Of a stretch of DNA of 64,000 nucleotides, positions 1 to 6,903 are shown piece by piece. Where the stretch lies: contig NZ_CABTZZ010000007.1 of assembly GCF_902489465.1 (NCBI RefSeq), positions 9,106 through 73,105 of the forward strand, given 5' to 3'. A program made the translations under genes and the position numbers. The notes under the pieces are model-generated. The model was not told the origin of the DNA and made no database searches. It saw only the letters and a list, made by a program, of their open reading frames with translations. The DNA comes from an uncultured Varibaculum sp. (GTDB taxonomy: Bacteria > Actinomycetota > Actinomycetes > Actinomycetales > Actinomycetaceae). Within the stretch, counting starts at the first letter, position 1. Every line of letters begins with the position of its first letter.

Positions 1-1378
1 GTTTCCACGGCATTGTCTATCTGTGAGGGTCTCTGTCTAATGATGTTCTTGATGCGCTGCGCAGTAAGCCCATCTGCATAGTCTCCGAGTTCTACGAGAA
101 TGAACTTTCGCGACCCATTATCTCGTCGATTGAGATTAAGCACGGCATGCCCCGTAGTTCCAGATCCCGCAAAAGAATCAAGCACAAGTCCGTTGCAGGG
201 CGTGTAAAGCGACAAGAGATATTCGACTAGTTCAACCGGTTTTGGGTAATCAAAATTTAATCCCATTGCCTCGAGTGTGTATTTATTTGTTTCAGTTGTC
301 CCCATATTGCGAAGCACGGACTGTACATAGTGGCTTTGCCTACCCTCTTTTCGATAGTAGACAGCACCGCTCTTAGTTACATAGAAGTAGTAACTCTCTT
401 CACCTTCTTTCACAGGCTCACAGCCATTATCTAGAAACCTGCGGAGTTTCTTGGCGTTCATCCAACCGGAAAACACTCGGCATGGAGCACAAAGCCTTCC
501 ATCTCGAATATGAAGGTCGTCGAGACGAAGAGGATAGTTAACTGGAAACTGCTTGCTTAGAGTTCTAGATATATAGCCCTCCCCTTCAGCTAATACGATA
601 AATTTATCAGCGAAATCGTGATGAGAAAGATCAAGAGTCCCCTCCGAGCTAGGGAATCCTGTCGGAAGTTCGATAATTGACGGAGGATTTTTAAAGCCGT
701 TCTTGATCGCAGAATTCTCAACGAAATTTCGCCTAATTTTGGAATCTTCAGGGATATTTGGATCGACAACTGCATTAATACGAGACAAATTTCTGTTACG
801 TGAATACCCGAGGATGTATTCATGGGTGCCGATGATGTCGGCTTGATTATCAGTGTTCCCAGACGACTCCCAGACGACTCCCAGACAAAAGTGACAAGAT
901 GATTACTCCGTCCAAATACCTCATCGCAAATACATCTTAGGGAAGCTTCTTCATGGTCATCAATGGAAATAAAAATAACGCCAGTTGGCGCCAAGAGCTG
1001 TTGAAGTAAGCGCAGTCTCGGGTACATCATGCATAACCATTTGTCATGACGGGATAGGTCTTCACCTTCTTTGCCTACTACCTCTCCAAGCCACTTCTTG
1101 ATTTGTGGATCATTGACTGCGTCGTTGTAAACCCATCCTTCATTACCTGTGTTATATGGGGGATCAATATAAATACAGTCAACCTTTCCCCCGTATTTCG
1201 GTAGTAGCGCTTTGAGAGCTTGCAGGTTGTCGCCGTGGATGATTATGTTCTCTGAGCCATTATCCACGTCATGTTGCCCGGTCTCGTCGAATGAGTATTG
1301 TCGGTCCAGCACACGGTAGGGCACGTCGAGGTGGTGGGTGATGACTTTGTTTTTGCCCACCCAGTTCAGTTCTGGCAT
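1..1378 (-). pseudogene. mod: Type III restriction-modification Mod DNA methyltransferase, frameshifted and cut by the window edge
   Basis: This is an N6-adenine DNA methyltransferase of the type III modification (Mod) family, a beta-group enzyme that methylates DNA and supplies target recognition to the Res subunit. The start is the ATG at 1378, and the catalytic motif DPPYN lies at residues 72-76. The frame is lost at about residue 165 by an 11-bp tandem repeat (857-886). The visible reading then runs to a stop near 590 in the wrong frame. Deleting one repeat unit by hand gives an open frame from there to base 1. That frame contains the SAM-binding motif FAGSGTTGHA, which in this group follows DPPY. 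The C-terminus and any Res gene lie outside the window. The gene overlaps the preceding HTH gene by 13 bases, so translation is probably coupled. It is either a phase-OFF allele or a plain inactivated gene. Confidence 0.88.
857..886. repeat. 11-bp tandem repeat inside the mod reading frame
   Basis: The unit TCCCAGACGAC occurs at 857-867 and 868-878, followed by an 8-base partial unit at 879-886, giving 2.7 copies. Because 11 is not a multiple of 3, each gain or loss of a unit shifts the mod frame. Loss of one unit restores the full methyltransferase frame. Several type III mod genes in other bacteria are switched by repeat slippage. Confidence 0.9.
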
Positions 1379-1614
1379 TGTGTGCCTCCGTTCGTTTCTT
1401 CAGTACTATTTTCGGTTCTACTCTTTTGGTCGGCTGCTTCGCCGGATCGAACCCACTCATCTATCTCAGAAAGTTTAAATTTCCATTGTCTACCTATTTT
1501 ATAGGCGGGTAAATCCCGTTTATGGATCCAGCTGGTCACCGTTTCTCTACGCACCCCGAGATGTTTTTGAGCGGTTTTCATGGTGACCCATCTTTCAGAG
1601 CTTGGCTCGGTCAT
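1366..1614 (-). CDS. Small helix-turn-helix DNA-binding protein (excisionase/MerR-like fold)
   Basis: This 82-residue protein resembles the helix-turn-helix domain of excisionases and MerR-like regulators. Residues 8-57 read as a short helix pair (TAQKHLGVRRETVTSWI) followed by a wing in which YKIGRQWKF and an EIDEW helix are typical of the fold. The C-terminal 25 residues are polar and probably disordered. It overlaps the upstream Ig-domain gene by 4 bases and the downstream mod gene by 13, so the three are very likely one transcript. A role as a local transcription regulator or as a DNA-binding subunit of the modification locus is inference. Confidence 0.75.
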   Translation of the reverse strand: MTEPSSERWVTMKTAQKHLGVRRETVTSWIHKRDLPAYKIGRQWKFKLSEIDEWVRSGEAADQKSRTENSTEETNGGTQCQN

Positions 1615-2534
1615 TTTTTACCTCCGGAATGGGGAAAGGTAACGTCTGCGGCGACATTAAACTGTGTATTTCGACCTGGGAAACAGTTTTCTCCGTTTTC
1701 GTTTTGCAGCTCCCACTGGCTTGTCACTCGCCCTTCGTAACCTTGGACTTTGAGGACGCATTGAACCTTGATTCGATTGTTTCCGGGGTGAGTATCTGGG
1801 ATGACGATACGGTCTAGATTAATCGGACGAATGTATGAATCATGTGGGTTGATGCATACTAAGGTTCTCCCAATCCAGGGAATTTCGCCGATGTTCTGAA
1901 ATACCCACTGATGAGTGAATTCTTGCCAAAAGCCGACACTGTGCTCTTGTAGCGCCGGGGGATTTAAGACATCCACTTTATCTCCTGAATAAAGAGGAGC
2001 AGGAAGTTGGTCGGCAGTCTTGAGTTCCTCTCCTTTAAGTCTTAGCAGATATGAACGCTCTAGAACATCACAGTTTTCGGGGTCGTGAATGATTGCCTCA
2101 AACCAGTCGGTACTAGCACGCAAAAACGGCTGTGGATCCACTGCACGGGATGATGGTAAGCCCGCATTTCTCGCAACGAGCGCGCAACGGTCTTTGAGAG
2201 TGCCGTGTTGTCTGGGCTTCGGTTTGCAGTAGTCGTACAGAAAACTGTAAAGCCCTTCTTTATCAATCGGTTCAGGAAAGGAATCTCGCATCGGTTCCGA
2301 CAGTTGTTGATCTCCACGGAACAAAGCCGTCCAGTAGTTAACGCCTATAGGGTACTCACAGCCCGCTGCTTCAAAAGCTGCCCGCGCGAATTTAGCCTGA
2401 CTAGTTATCGGAGTCTTCCTGGGTGGATAAAAGGCATTACAGAAGTCGCTAACCGCCACTTTCCACCCCTTTTCGTCTTTTCTAGAAGAACTTCTAGAAA
2501 AAATAGAAGTTCTGACCCCGGTTCTGCCAACCAT
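1611..2534 (-). CDS. Protein with C-terminal NBR1-type Ig-like domain; unknown function
   Basis: This 307-residue protein has a C-terminal half (about residues 200-295) with the pattern of a bacterial NBR1 Ig-like domain. It shows FTHQWVFQNIGEIPW, then GRTL, then HPGNN, then YEGRVTSQWELQNENGENCFPG, matching the family's aromatic-NxGxxPW core and final W-x-dG-x-FP strand. The N-terminal 110 residues are helical and contain ITSQAKFARAAFEAAG, which could be a DNA-binding or adaptor region, but I do not recognise a family. No signal peptide or membrane segment is visible. AGGA lies about 10 bases before the ATG at 2534. It is first in an overlapping operon with an HTH protein and a type III Mod gene, so a link to DNA modification or defence is suggested by context only. 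Confidence 0.7.
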   Translation of the reverse strand: MVGRTGVRTSIFSRSSSRKDEKGWKVAVSDFCNAFYPPRKTPITSQAKFARAAFEAAGCEYPIGVNYWTALFRGDQQLSEPMRDSFPEPIDKEGLYSFLYDYCKPKPRQHGTLKDRCALVARNAGLPSSRAVDPQPFLRASTDWFEAIIHDPENCDVLERSYLLRLKGEELKTADQLPAPLYSGDKVDVLNPPALQEHSVGFWQEFTHQWVFQNIGEIPWIGRTLVCINPHDSYIRPINLDRIVIPDTHPGNNRIKVQCVLKVQGYEGRVTSQWELQNENGENCFPGRNTQFNVAADVTFPHSGGKK

Positions 2535-2691
2535 CTAGGAATCCTGCTTGGTTTCATTTGATGTGTGAGCAAAAAGCGTAGCTACCGAAAATCCCTTTAT
2601 GGCGATTATCTCACAACAAGCTAGTGCTAACGCTCACCAACACACACCAGATCCGTGGATAAACGGTTTGAACGATAAGGAGGTGATCTGG

Positions 2692-2838
2692 GTGGCTAGA
2701 AAGAATACACGTCAGACGTCGAAGAAGGTTGCGTCTAAGGCAAGCAAGATTCTCAGCGATGGCCGTTACGGCAAGGCCGCGAAGAGTGTTGCTGGTTCAG
2801 CTCTTTCGCAGACTAAACCTGGCAACTCAAAAAAGTAG
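2692..2838 (+). CDS. Small basic protein of 48 residues, function unknown
   Basis: The GTG start at 2692 is chosen because a perfect ribosome-binding site AAGGAGG (2677-2683) lies 8 bases upstream; a longer frame from 2599 has no such signal. The product is rich in Lys, Ser and Ala, with motifs TSKKVASKASKIL and GKAAKSVAGSALSQT. It resembles short hypothetical proteins that I recall from mobile or accessory regions of many bacteria, but I cannot assign a function. It is transcribed divergently from the Ig-domain/HTH/mod operon. The absence of a signal peptide and its charge make a cytoplasmic nucleic-acid-binding role possible, which is inference. Confidence 0.75.
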   Translation: MARKNTRQTSKKVASKASKILSDGRYGKAAKSVAGSALSQTKPGNSKK

Positions 2839-3150
2839 CAATCTGACCGTCCAGTTTTGGGGTTTCCCATGACTTACAAGTGAGGGGTGGTTGCTGCTGG
2901 TGGCCAACGGCGCATCTTCCCCCTCAAGCTCGAAGTTTTAGCTTCGAGGGTCTGCCTGGCGGGCAAGCACCTCCACAGCGTACGTGGTTGTGGTTGTAGA
3001 CAAACAAGTTCACTAATGAGACCTGCTCTGGGAGCGCTCGGCGGGTCACCCTCAACATGTCTTCGGGCAAGCGAGGGTGGCTCGCCTTTGTCGTTTCCTT
3101 AGTGGCCTTCACTAGTGATCTGAGCATTCTGAAGAAAACCAAGGACTACT
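2839..3150. other. Gene-free stretch between the small basic protein and the recombinase remnant
   Basis: I see no credible gene here. It contains a perfect hairpin with arms CTCGAAG and CTTCGAG at 2929-2948, and a GCGAG/CTCGC hairpin near 3071-3085. Short frames on both strands lack ribosome-binding sites and recognisable composition. It probably includes the deleted 5' part of the recombinase locus. Confidence 0.5.
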
Positions 3151-3879
3151 CCCCAGTACTACGTGACCGGCAACCACGAACCCATCGTCGATCCAAAAGT
3201 CTGGGACCAGTTTCAATACGAACTCGCCACCCGCCACGCGGCCAACACCGCCAAAATCGGACTATTTTCTAGCCGCCTAAAATGTGCAGATTGCGGATCC
3301 TGGTACGGACCCAAAACCTGGGCATCCAACACTAAATACAAACACACGATCTGGCGATGCAACCACAAATACGACCATCCCCGTCCCTGCCAGACCGCTA
3401 CCTTGCGTGATGAGCAAATACAGACCGCGTTCCTTTCCGCACTGGGCCAGCTCGCTAAAAACTATCGCGGGAAAGAAAACCTACCACAAGCCATCACCGA
3501 AATGTTTAATACTGACCAGCTCGAGGCAGAATCCAGCCACCTAGATGACAAGATCTGCGTTCTCGCCAACCAGATCGAGGAGCTGATCGCTGAGAATCAA
3601 CGCCTAGCGCAAGACCAAGAACAATACCTCGCCAAATACACCCAACTAGACGCGAAATACCAGAAAACACTCGCAGAAAAACACGCCGTTAACGCACAGA
3701 CAGCGGCTAAAAACGCCAAAGCCACCGCGATCAAAACCACCTACTCCCAGCTAGCCGGCAAACCCATCGAACACTTCCAGCCCTGTTAATGGAACGCCCT
3801 GATCGACCACGCCATCATCGGCGCAAACCAGATCCGGTTCATCTTTAGAACCGGAAAAGAAATTAGTATGCCGCGCTAA
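3151..3879 (+). pseudogene. Large serine recombinase, C-terminal remnant with in-frame stop
   Basis: This is the C-terminal part of a large serine (site-specific) recombinase. It starts with the recombinase-domain tail (QYYVTGNHEPIVDPKVW), followed by a zinc ribbon with CADC and a later Cys pair (CNH...C), and then a long Gln/Lys-rich coiled coil (about 3480-3720) typical of the family. The catalytic Ser resolvase domain is absent. The frame stops at TAA 3787-3789, but translation past it continues coherently (WNALIDHAIIGANQIRFIF) to a second stop at 3879, matching the usual end of these proteins. So it carries both a 5' deletion and a nonsense mutation. It marks the accessory region as a former integrated element. 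Confidence 0.8.
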
Positions 3880-3917
3880 TAAGGTTTTTATCTCTTAAAT
3901 ATTTCGCGTAACTATAG

Positions 3918-3944
3918 CCCTCTGATAAAAAGAGGGAAATTTTT
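3918..3944 (+). terminator. Rho-independent terminator after the recombinase remnant
   Basis: A 6-bp hairpin CCCTCT/AGAGGG (3918-3923 with 3931-3936) is followed by AAATTTTT. It ends at the 3' end of the convergent exonuclease gene. Confidence 0.6.
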
Positions 3945-4869
3945 AGTCAGCTAGCCGATTGAAAAATTCTTCTTCGCTGATAACTTCAATAGGCGAGCCT
4001 TTCTCACGCATTTGTGAAGCTTTGAGCAGCTTCCGAGATGCTGAAGATCCTTCAACCCACGAACGGGGATTTGGGATACCCACTACCAGCACAGTAGTTT
4101 TCTTCGTTAGGCTCTTGTCTGCCACACCACCTATAGCACTCACGAGCTGTTGCGCAGCTGCGCGTTGACCATGCTTTAAAGTACCGGTAAAAACCACGTG
4201 TTCACCTTCGAGAGCTCTAGATTTTCCGTACCTTTCAATAAGTTGATCTACCCCCAACTGATCAGCTAGTATTCCAGAACGTTCAGACTTGGTCTTGGAT
4301 TTAGTATTGAATTTATTTCCAGTTGGCGGACACAATTCTTCAAGTTTCTCGAAACCAAACTCTTGCACCATCCTGGCAAAAATCATTCCCGCAGCCTTAG
4401 CATCAGCGGCAGCCTGATGATGCTCGAAAACCCCGTCGGGGAAAAAGTAATAAAAAACCTCATCCAGTGATTTGCGTTCCAATTTTCCGGCTAGAATTTT
4501 TCTCGCTAACCGCACGGTGCAAAACCGCCTGTTAGGAATTGCCTCAGTGTTATACAAATCCGCTAGATCTGAAAGCACATAACCGTCGAAAGCCATATTA
4601 TGCGCAACGATTGGCCGATCCCCGATGAAAGACGCTACTCGATCGGCTATCTGCGACCACTGCGGCGCATCCGCAACATCGTCCGCAGTGATGCCATGAA
4701 CCCACACGTTAACAGGGTTAAAATAATCCACATCTGGATGCGGATGTAGTAGCTGATAGTAACTATCAGCAAGCTGTCCATCATTATCAAAGAGAGCCAA
4801 GCCTACCGCACAGGCAGAACGACGCTGTTCATTAGCTGTCTCGAAATCAATAGCAACGAATTCACCCAT
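3943..4869 (-). CDS. DnaQ-like 3'-5' exonuclease with C-terminal BRCT domain
   Basis: This 308-residue protein joins a DEDDh exonuclease to a BRCT domain. The N-terminal domain shows the ExoI motif DFET (Asp8, Glu10), the ExoII region AHNMAFDGYVLSDL (about residues 93-106) and the ExoIII motif HHQAAADAKA with the catalytic His and Asp. The BRCT domain covers about residues 220-305 (GEHVVFTGTLKHGQRAAAQQLV and a closing W/S-rich segment), as in bacterial ligase and DNA polymerase III epsilon-like proteins. It probably trims DNA during repair or replication in the cytoplasm. It stands alone. Its promoter region (4870-5040) has a cluster of repeated TAACGCAAG sites. Confidence 0.9.
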   Translation of the reverse strand: MGEFVAIDFETANEQRRSACAVGLALFDNDGQLADSYYQLLHPHPDVDYFNPVNVWVHGITADDVADAPQWSQIADRVASFIGDRPIVAHNMAFDGYVLSDLADLYNTEAIPNRRFCTVRLARKILAGKLERKSLDEVFYYFFPDGVFEHHQAAADAKAAGMIFARMVQEFGFEKLEELCPPTGNKFNTKSKTKSERSGILADQLGVDQLIERYGKSRALEGEHVVFTGTLKHGQRAAAQQLVSAIGGVADKSLTKKTTVLVVGIPNPRSWVEGSSASRKLLKASQMREKGSPIEVISEEEFFNRLAD

Positions 4870-4902
4870 AGATACCCTCCACTACATCAACATCTTATTC
4901 TC

Positions 4903-5028
4903 CGTTAGCGAGTTAAACCCCAAAACCATATCCGAACAGGGAAGACAAGATACTAGGTAACGCAAGACCCAAACCCGCTAACGCAAGCGATTTTTCACAC
5001 CCCCCTAAGCGATACTCGCTAACGCAAG
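4903..5028. repeat. Cluster of CGCTAACGCAAG-type sites upstream of the exonuclease gene
   Basis: TAACGCAAG occurs at 4958-4966, 4979-4987 and 5020-5028, spaced 21 and 41 bases (about two and four helical turns). An 11-bp element CGTTAGCGAGT at 4903-4913 is the exact reverse complement of ACTCGCTAACG at 5014-5024. The arrangement suggests binding sites for a regulator of the exonuclease gene. Confidence 0.5.
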
Positions 5029-5059
5029 AGGGTACTTATCAAATCCGACGTCTAAGTGG

Positions 5060-5130
5060 AGCGAGTGACGGGAATCGAACCCGCATGACCAGCTTGGAAG
5101 GCTGGGGCTCTACCATTGAGCTACACTCGC
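5060..5130 (-). tRNA. tRNA-Gly (anticodon TCC)
   Basis: This 71-nt cloverleaf has acceptor GCGAGTG/CACTCGC, a T-arm GGGTTCGATTCCC and anticodon loop CTTCCAA inside a CCAGC/GCTGG stem. No CCA is encoded. Confidence 0.95.
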
Positions 5131-5205
5131 AACTGACTTTCGCTTCAAGTTAACGGAAGCCGCGAAAAACAGTGTAACCTATAGAAGGTCAGAAAATAAA
5201 ACTGA

Positions 5206-5279
5206 CGGGGCGTGGCGCAGCTTGGTAGCGCACCTGCTTTGGGAGCAGGGAGTCGCAGGTTCAAATCCTGTCGCCCCGA
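5206..5279 (+). tRNA. tRNA-Pro (anticodon TGG)
   Basis: The acceptor is CGGGGCG/CGCCCCG, the anticodon loop TTTGGGA sits between CCTGC and GCAGG, and the T-arm has GGTTCAAATCC. CCA is encoded at 5280-5282. Confidence 0.95.
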
Positions 5280-5292
5280 CCATGTGTGATGT

Positions 5293-5330
5293 CCCGCGAC
5301 ATATGTCCGCATAGGTCGCGGGATTTTCTT
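5293..5330 (+). terminator. Terminator after tRNA-Pro
   Basis: A perfect 8-bp stem CCCGCGAC (5293-5300) with GTCGCGGG (5315-5322) is followed by ATTTTCTTCTTTCT. Confidence 0.8.
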
Positions 5331-5368
5331 CTTTCTAGCATGGTCTTTGGCTGCATAGTCTGCCTGTA

Positions 5369-5474
5369 CGCACGGGAAAGAGGTTTTTCCTCTCGCCCAA
5401 AGTTCGGAAAATACTTGCGTATTTCCCAAACTTTATGCCCACCGCACCCACTCGGATAAAACCTCTTCCCCGCG
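5369..5474. ncRNA. Candidate structured RNA of unknown class, strand uncertain
   Basis: A long-range stem pairs GGGAAAGAGGTTTT (5374-5387) with AAAACCTCTTCCCC (5458-5471), 13 of 14 positions complementary. Inside it lies a second stem-loop: AAAGTT (5399-5404) with AACTTT (5429-5434), then GGAAA with TTTCC and TAC with GTA around a TTGC loop. A third small hairpin lies at about 5492-5514. No coding frame here looks real. It sits between the tRNA-Pro terminator and the ytr promoter. I do not recognise it as 6S, SRP, tmRNA or a known riboswitch. Confidence 0.4.
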
Positions 5475-5663
5475 CTTTTCATGCCCAATCCGTGTGGGAA
5501 TAACATTTTTCCACCTTAATAACGATCAGTAAAGCGGGGCGAAACGAAAGAAAACTCCCTACCTTTGGGCAGGAGGAAAAACCAACGCCCCTGCTTGAAC
5601 TCCAGGTATGGCGAATATGGTGCCCGCCACCTAAAAACCACAAAAGAAATCTGTATTAAGCGC
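5475..5663. other. Gene-free stretch upstream of the ytr promoter
   Basis: I see no gene here. The stretch holds one hairpin (5492-5514), a CTGTATTA half-site (5651-5658) that matches the ytr operator arm, and A-rich sequence. Confidence 0.5.
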
Positions 5664-5712
5664 TTGACACAATACCTCCAACAGAGTTACTGTATTACTA
5701 CACTAATACAGT
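5664..5712 (+). promoter_or_regulatory. ytr promoter with GntR operator
   Basis: The -35 TTGACA (5664-5669) and -10 TACTGT (5688-5693) are 18 bases apart. A perfect inverted repeat with arms ACTGTATTA (5689-5697) and TAATACAGT (5704-5712) and a 6-base centre overlaps the -10. A further half-site CTGTATTA lies at 5651-5658. This is the expected autoregulatory operator of the YtrA-type repressor encoded immediately downstream. Confidence 0.8.
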
Positions 5713-5729
5713 GATGAAAGGAGGAACCC

Positions 5730-6104
5730 TTGGAGCTAAACTCAGCGATTCCTATTTGGAGTCAACTGCGCGATGAGTTTTCTCGTCGGATAACTTCTGG
5801 AAGCTGGCCACCAGGGAGCAAGATCCCCAGCGTGCGCGACCTCGCGCAAATGGTAGGCGCCAACCCGAATACGGTGCAACGCGCCCTATCGGAACTAGAA
5901 CGCGAAGGGCTGGCAGTATCAGAGCGCACCGCCGGACGGTTCGTAACCCAAGACCAGGACAAGATCTGGCTGACTCGCCAAAAAATATTCCTAGAACACA
6001 CCGACCAGTATGCCGCCACCATGAAAAAAGCTGGCGCTACCCTACCCCAAACACTTGACCTTGTAGAAAAACAATGGAAGAAGGGAAAATCTCATGACTG
6101 CTAA
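5730..6104 (+). CDS. GntR-family transcriptional repressor, YtrA subfamily
   Basis: This 124-residue regulator has a GntR winged helix at residues 8-70 (IWSQLRDEFSRRI, PSVRDLAQMVGANPNTVQRALSELEREGL, TAGRFV) and a short C-terminal tail of about 45 residues, the size typical of the YtrA subfamily rather than the ligand-domain GntR groups. The start is TTG at 5730, chosen because AAAGGAGG lies 5 bases upstream. It overlaps the ABC ATPase gene by 11 bases and is first in a three-gene operon. By analogy with YtrA it should repress this operon through the palindrome over the promoter. The inducing signal is unknown; cell-envelope stress is usual for the family. Confidence 0.9.
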   Translation: MELNSAIPIWSQLRDEFSRRITSGSWPPGSKIPSVRDLAQMVGANPNTVQRALSELEREGLAVSERTAGRFVTQDQDKIWLTRQKIFLEHTDQYAATMKKAGATLPQTLDLVEKQWKKGKSHDC

Positions 6105-6903
6105 TCAGTTTAACCAGTTCCCAACGCCTCCGGCTTCTAGCCTCGGTGCAAACCCCGAACCATCGATAACGCCCAGCCCGGCAAATGAACACCTCGGTGC
6201 GCAGACGACTGCTCCCGCTATTGAAATAAAAGGAGTATCGAAGTTCTACGGGTCTCAGATCGGACTAGTTAACGCCAACCTAACCTTGCCCAGTGGCGGC
6301 ATAGTCGGCCTCATGGGGCCGAACGGGTGTGGAAAAACTACCCTAATGAAAATCTTGGCTGGGGTAATGCAGGATTACGAGGGCGAGGTTCGGCTTTTCG
6401 GGAAAACTCCCGGAGCCGAGACCAAAGCCTTCACCTCCTACCTACCCGACAGCTCATTGTTGGCAGATAATCTCACTCCGCGCTCCGCAATCCGCCAATA
6501 CCGGGACTTCTTCACCGATTTCGATTCGGCGAAAGCCTACGAAATGATCGATTTTTTCCGTCTCCCAGCTGACAGAAAATTATCTGCCATGTCCAAGGGG
6601 ATGCGTGAAAAACTGCAAGTAGCGCTGATTATGTCGCGAAATGCGCGCGTCTATCTGCTGGATGAGCCCATTAGCGGGGTGGATCCGGCGGCGCGGGACG
6701 TAATCTTGCGAGCCGTTATTTCGCGGTTCAATCCCCAGGCAGTAATGCTGCTATCGACCCACTTGATTAACGATGTGGAACCCGTGGTTTCTACCGCCGT
6801 ATTCATGTCGGCAGGACAAGTATTTTTAACCGGAGATGCCGACCAGCTCCGCAGCACCTATCAAACCAGTCTGGACGGACTCTTTAGGGGGATGTACCGA
6901 TGA
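6094..6903 (+). CDS. ABC transporter ATP-binding protein (YtrB-like)
   Basis: This 269-residue ATPase has Walker A GPNGCGKTT (about residues 75-83), signature SKGMREKL and Walker B VYLLDEP followed by a switch His (STHLI). The first 45 residues are Pro/Ser-rich and not part of the ABC fold, so they are a disordered extension or the true start is internal; the ATG at 6094 overlaps the repressor gene and is kept. It pairs with the permease gene that starts 4 bases inside its end. Together they form an exporter-type ABC system controlled by the GntR repressor, probably for defence against cell-wall-active compounds, which is inference. Confidence 0.9.
   Translation: MTANQFNQFPTPPASSLGANPEPSITPSPANEHLGAQTTAPAIEIKGVSKFYGSQIGLVNANLTLPSGGIVGLMGPNGCGKTTLMKILAGVMQDYEGEVRLFGKTPGAETKAFTSYLPDSSLLADNLTPRSAIRQYRDFFTDFDSAKAYEMIDFFRLPADRKLSAMSKGMREKLQVALIMSRNARVYLLDEPISGVDPAARDVILRAVISRFNPQAVMLLSTHLINDVEPVVSTAVFMSAGQVFLTGDADQLRSTYQTSLDGLFRGMYR

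Noticed and set aside
590..1378. A complete 262-residue methyltransferase ending near 590
   Set aside because: The last 95 residues are the wrong frame after the 11-bp repeat; the real gene continues to the window edge.
2599..2838. A 79-residue start for the small basic protein
   Set aside because: No ribosome-binding site at 2599, while an ideal one precedes the internal GTG at 2692.
2887..3272. Several short frames in the recombinase flank
   Set aside because: No ribosome-binding sites and no recognisable composition; they overlap hairpins and the recombinase remnant.
4958..5028. TAACGCAAG repeats as a CRISPR array
   Set aside because: Only three 9-base copies with unequal spacing and no cas genes; a regulator cluster is more likely. 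No CRISPR array was seen anywhere in the window.
5369..5474. 6S RNA, SRP RNA or tmRNA at the structured region
   Set aside because: The conserved core sequences of these RNAs are missing.
5145..5506. Two minus-strand frames across the tRNA-Pro and the RNA-like fold
   Set aside because: They run through a tRNA gene and a terminator, so they are unlikely to be translated.
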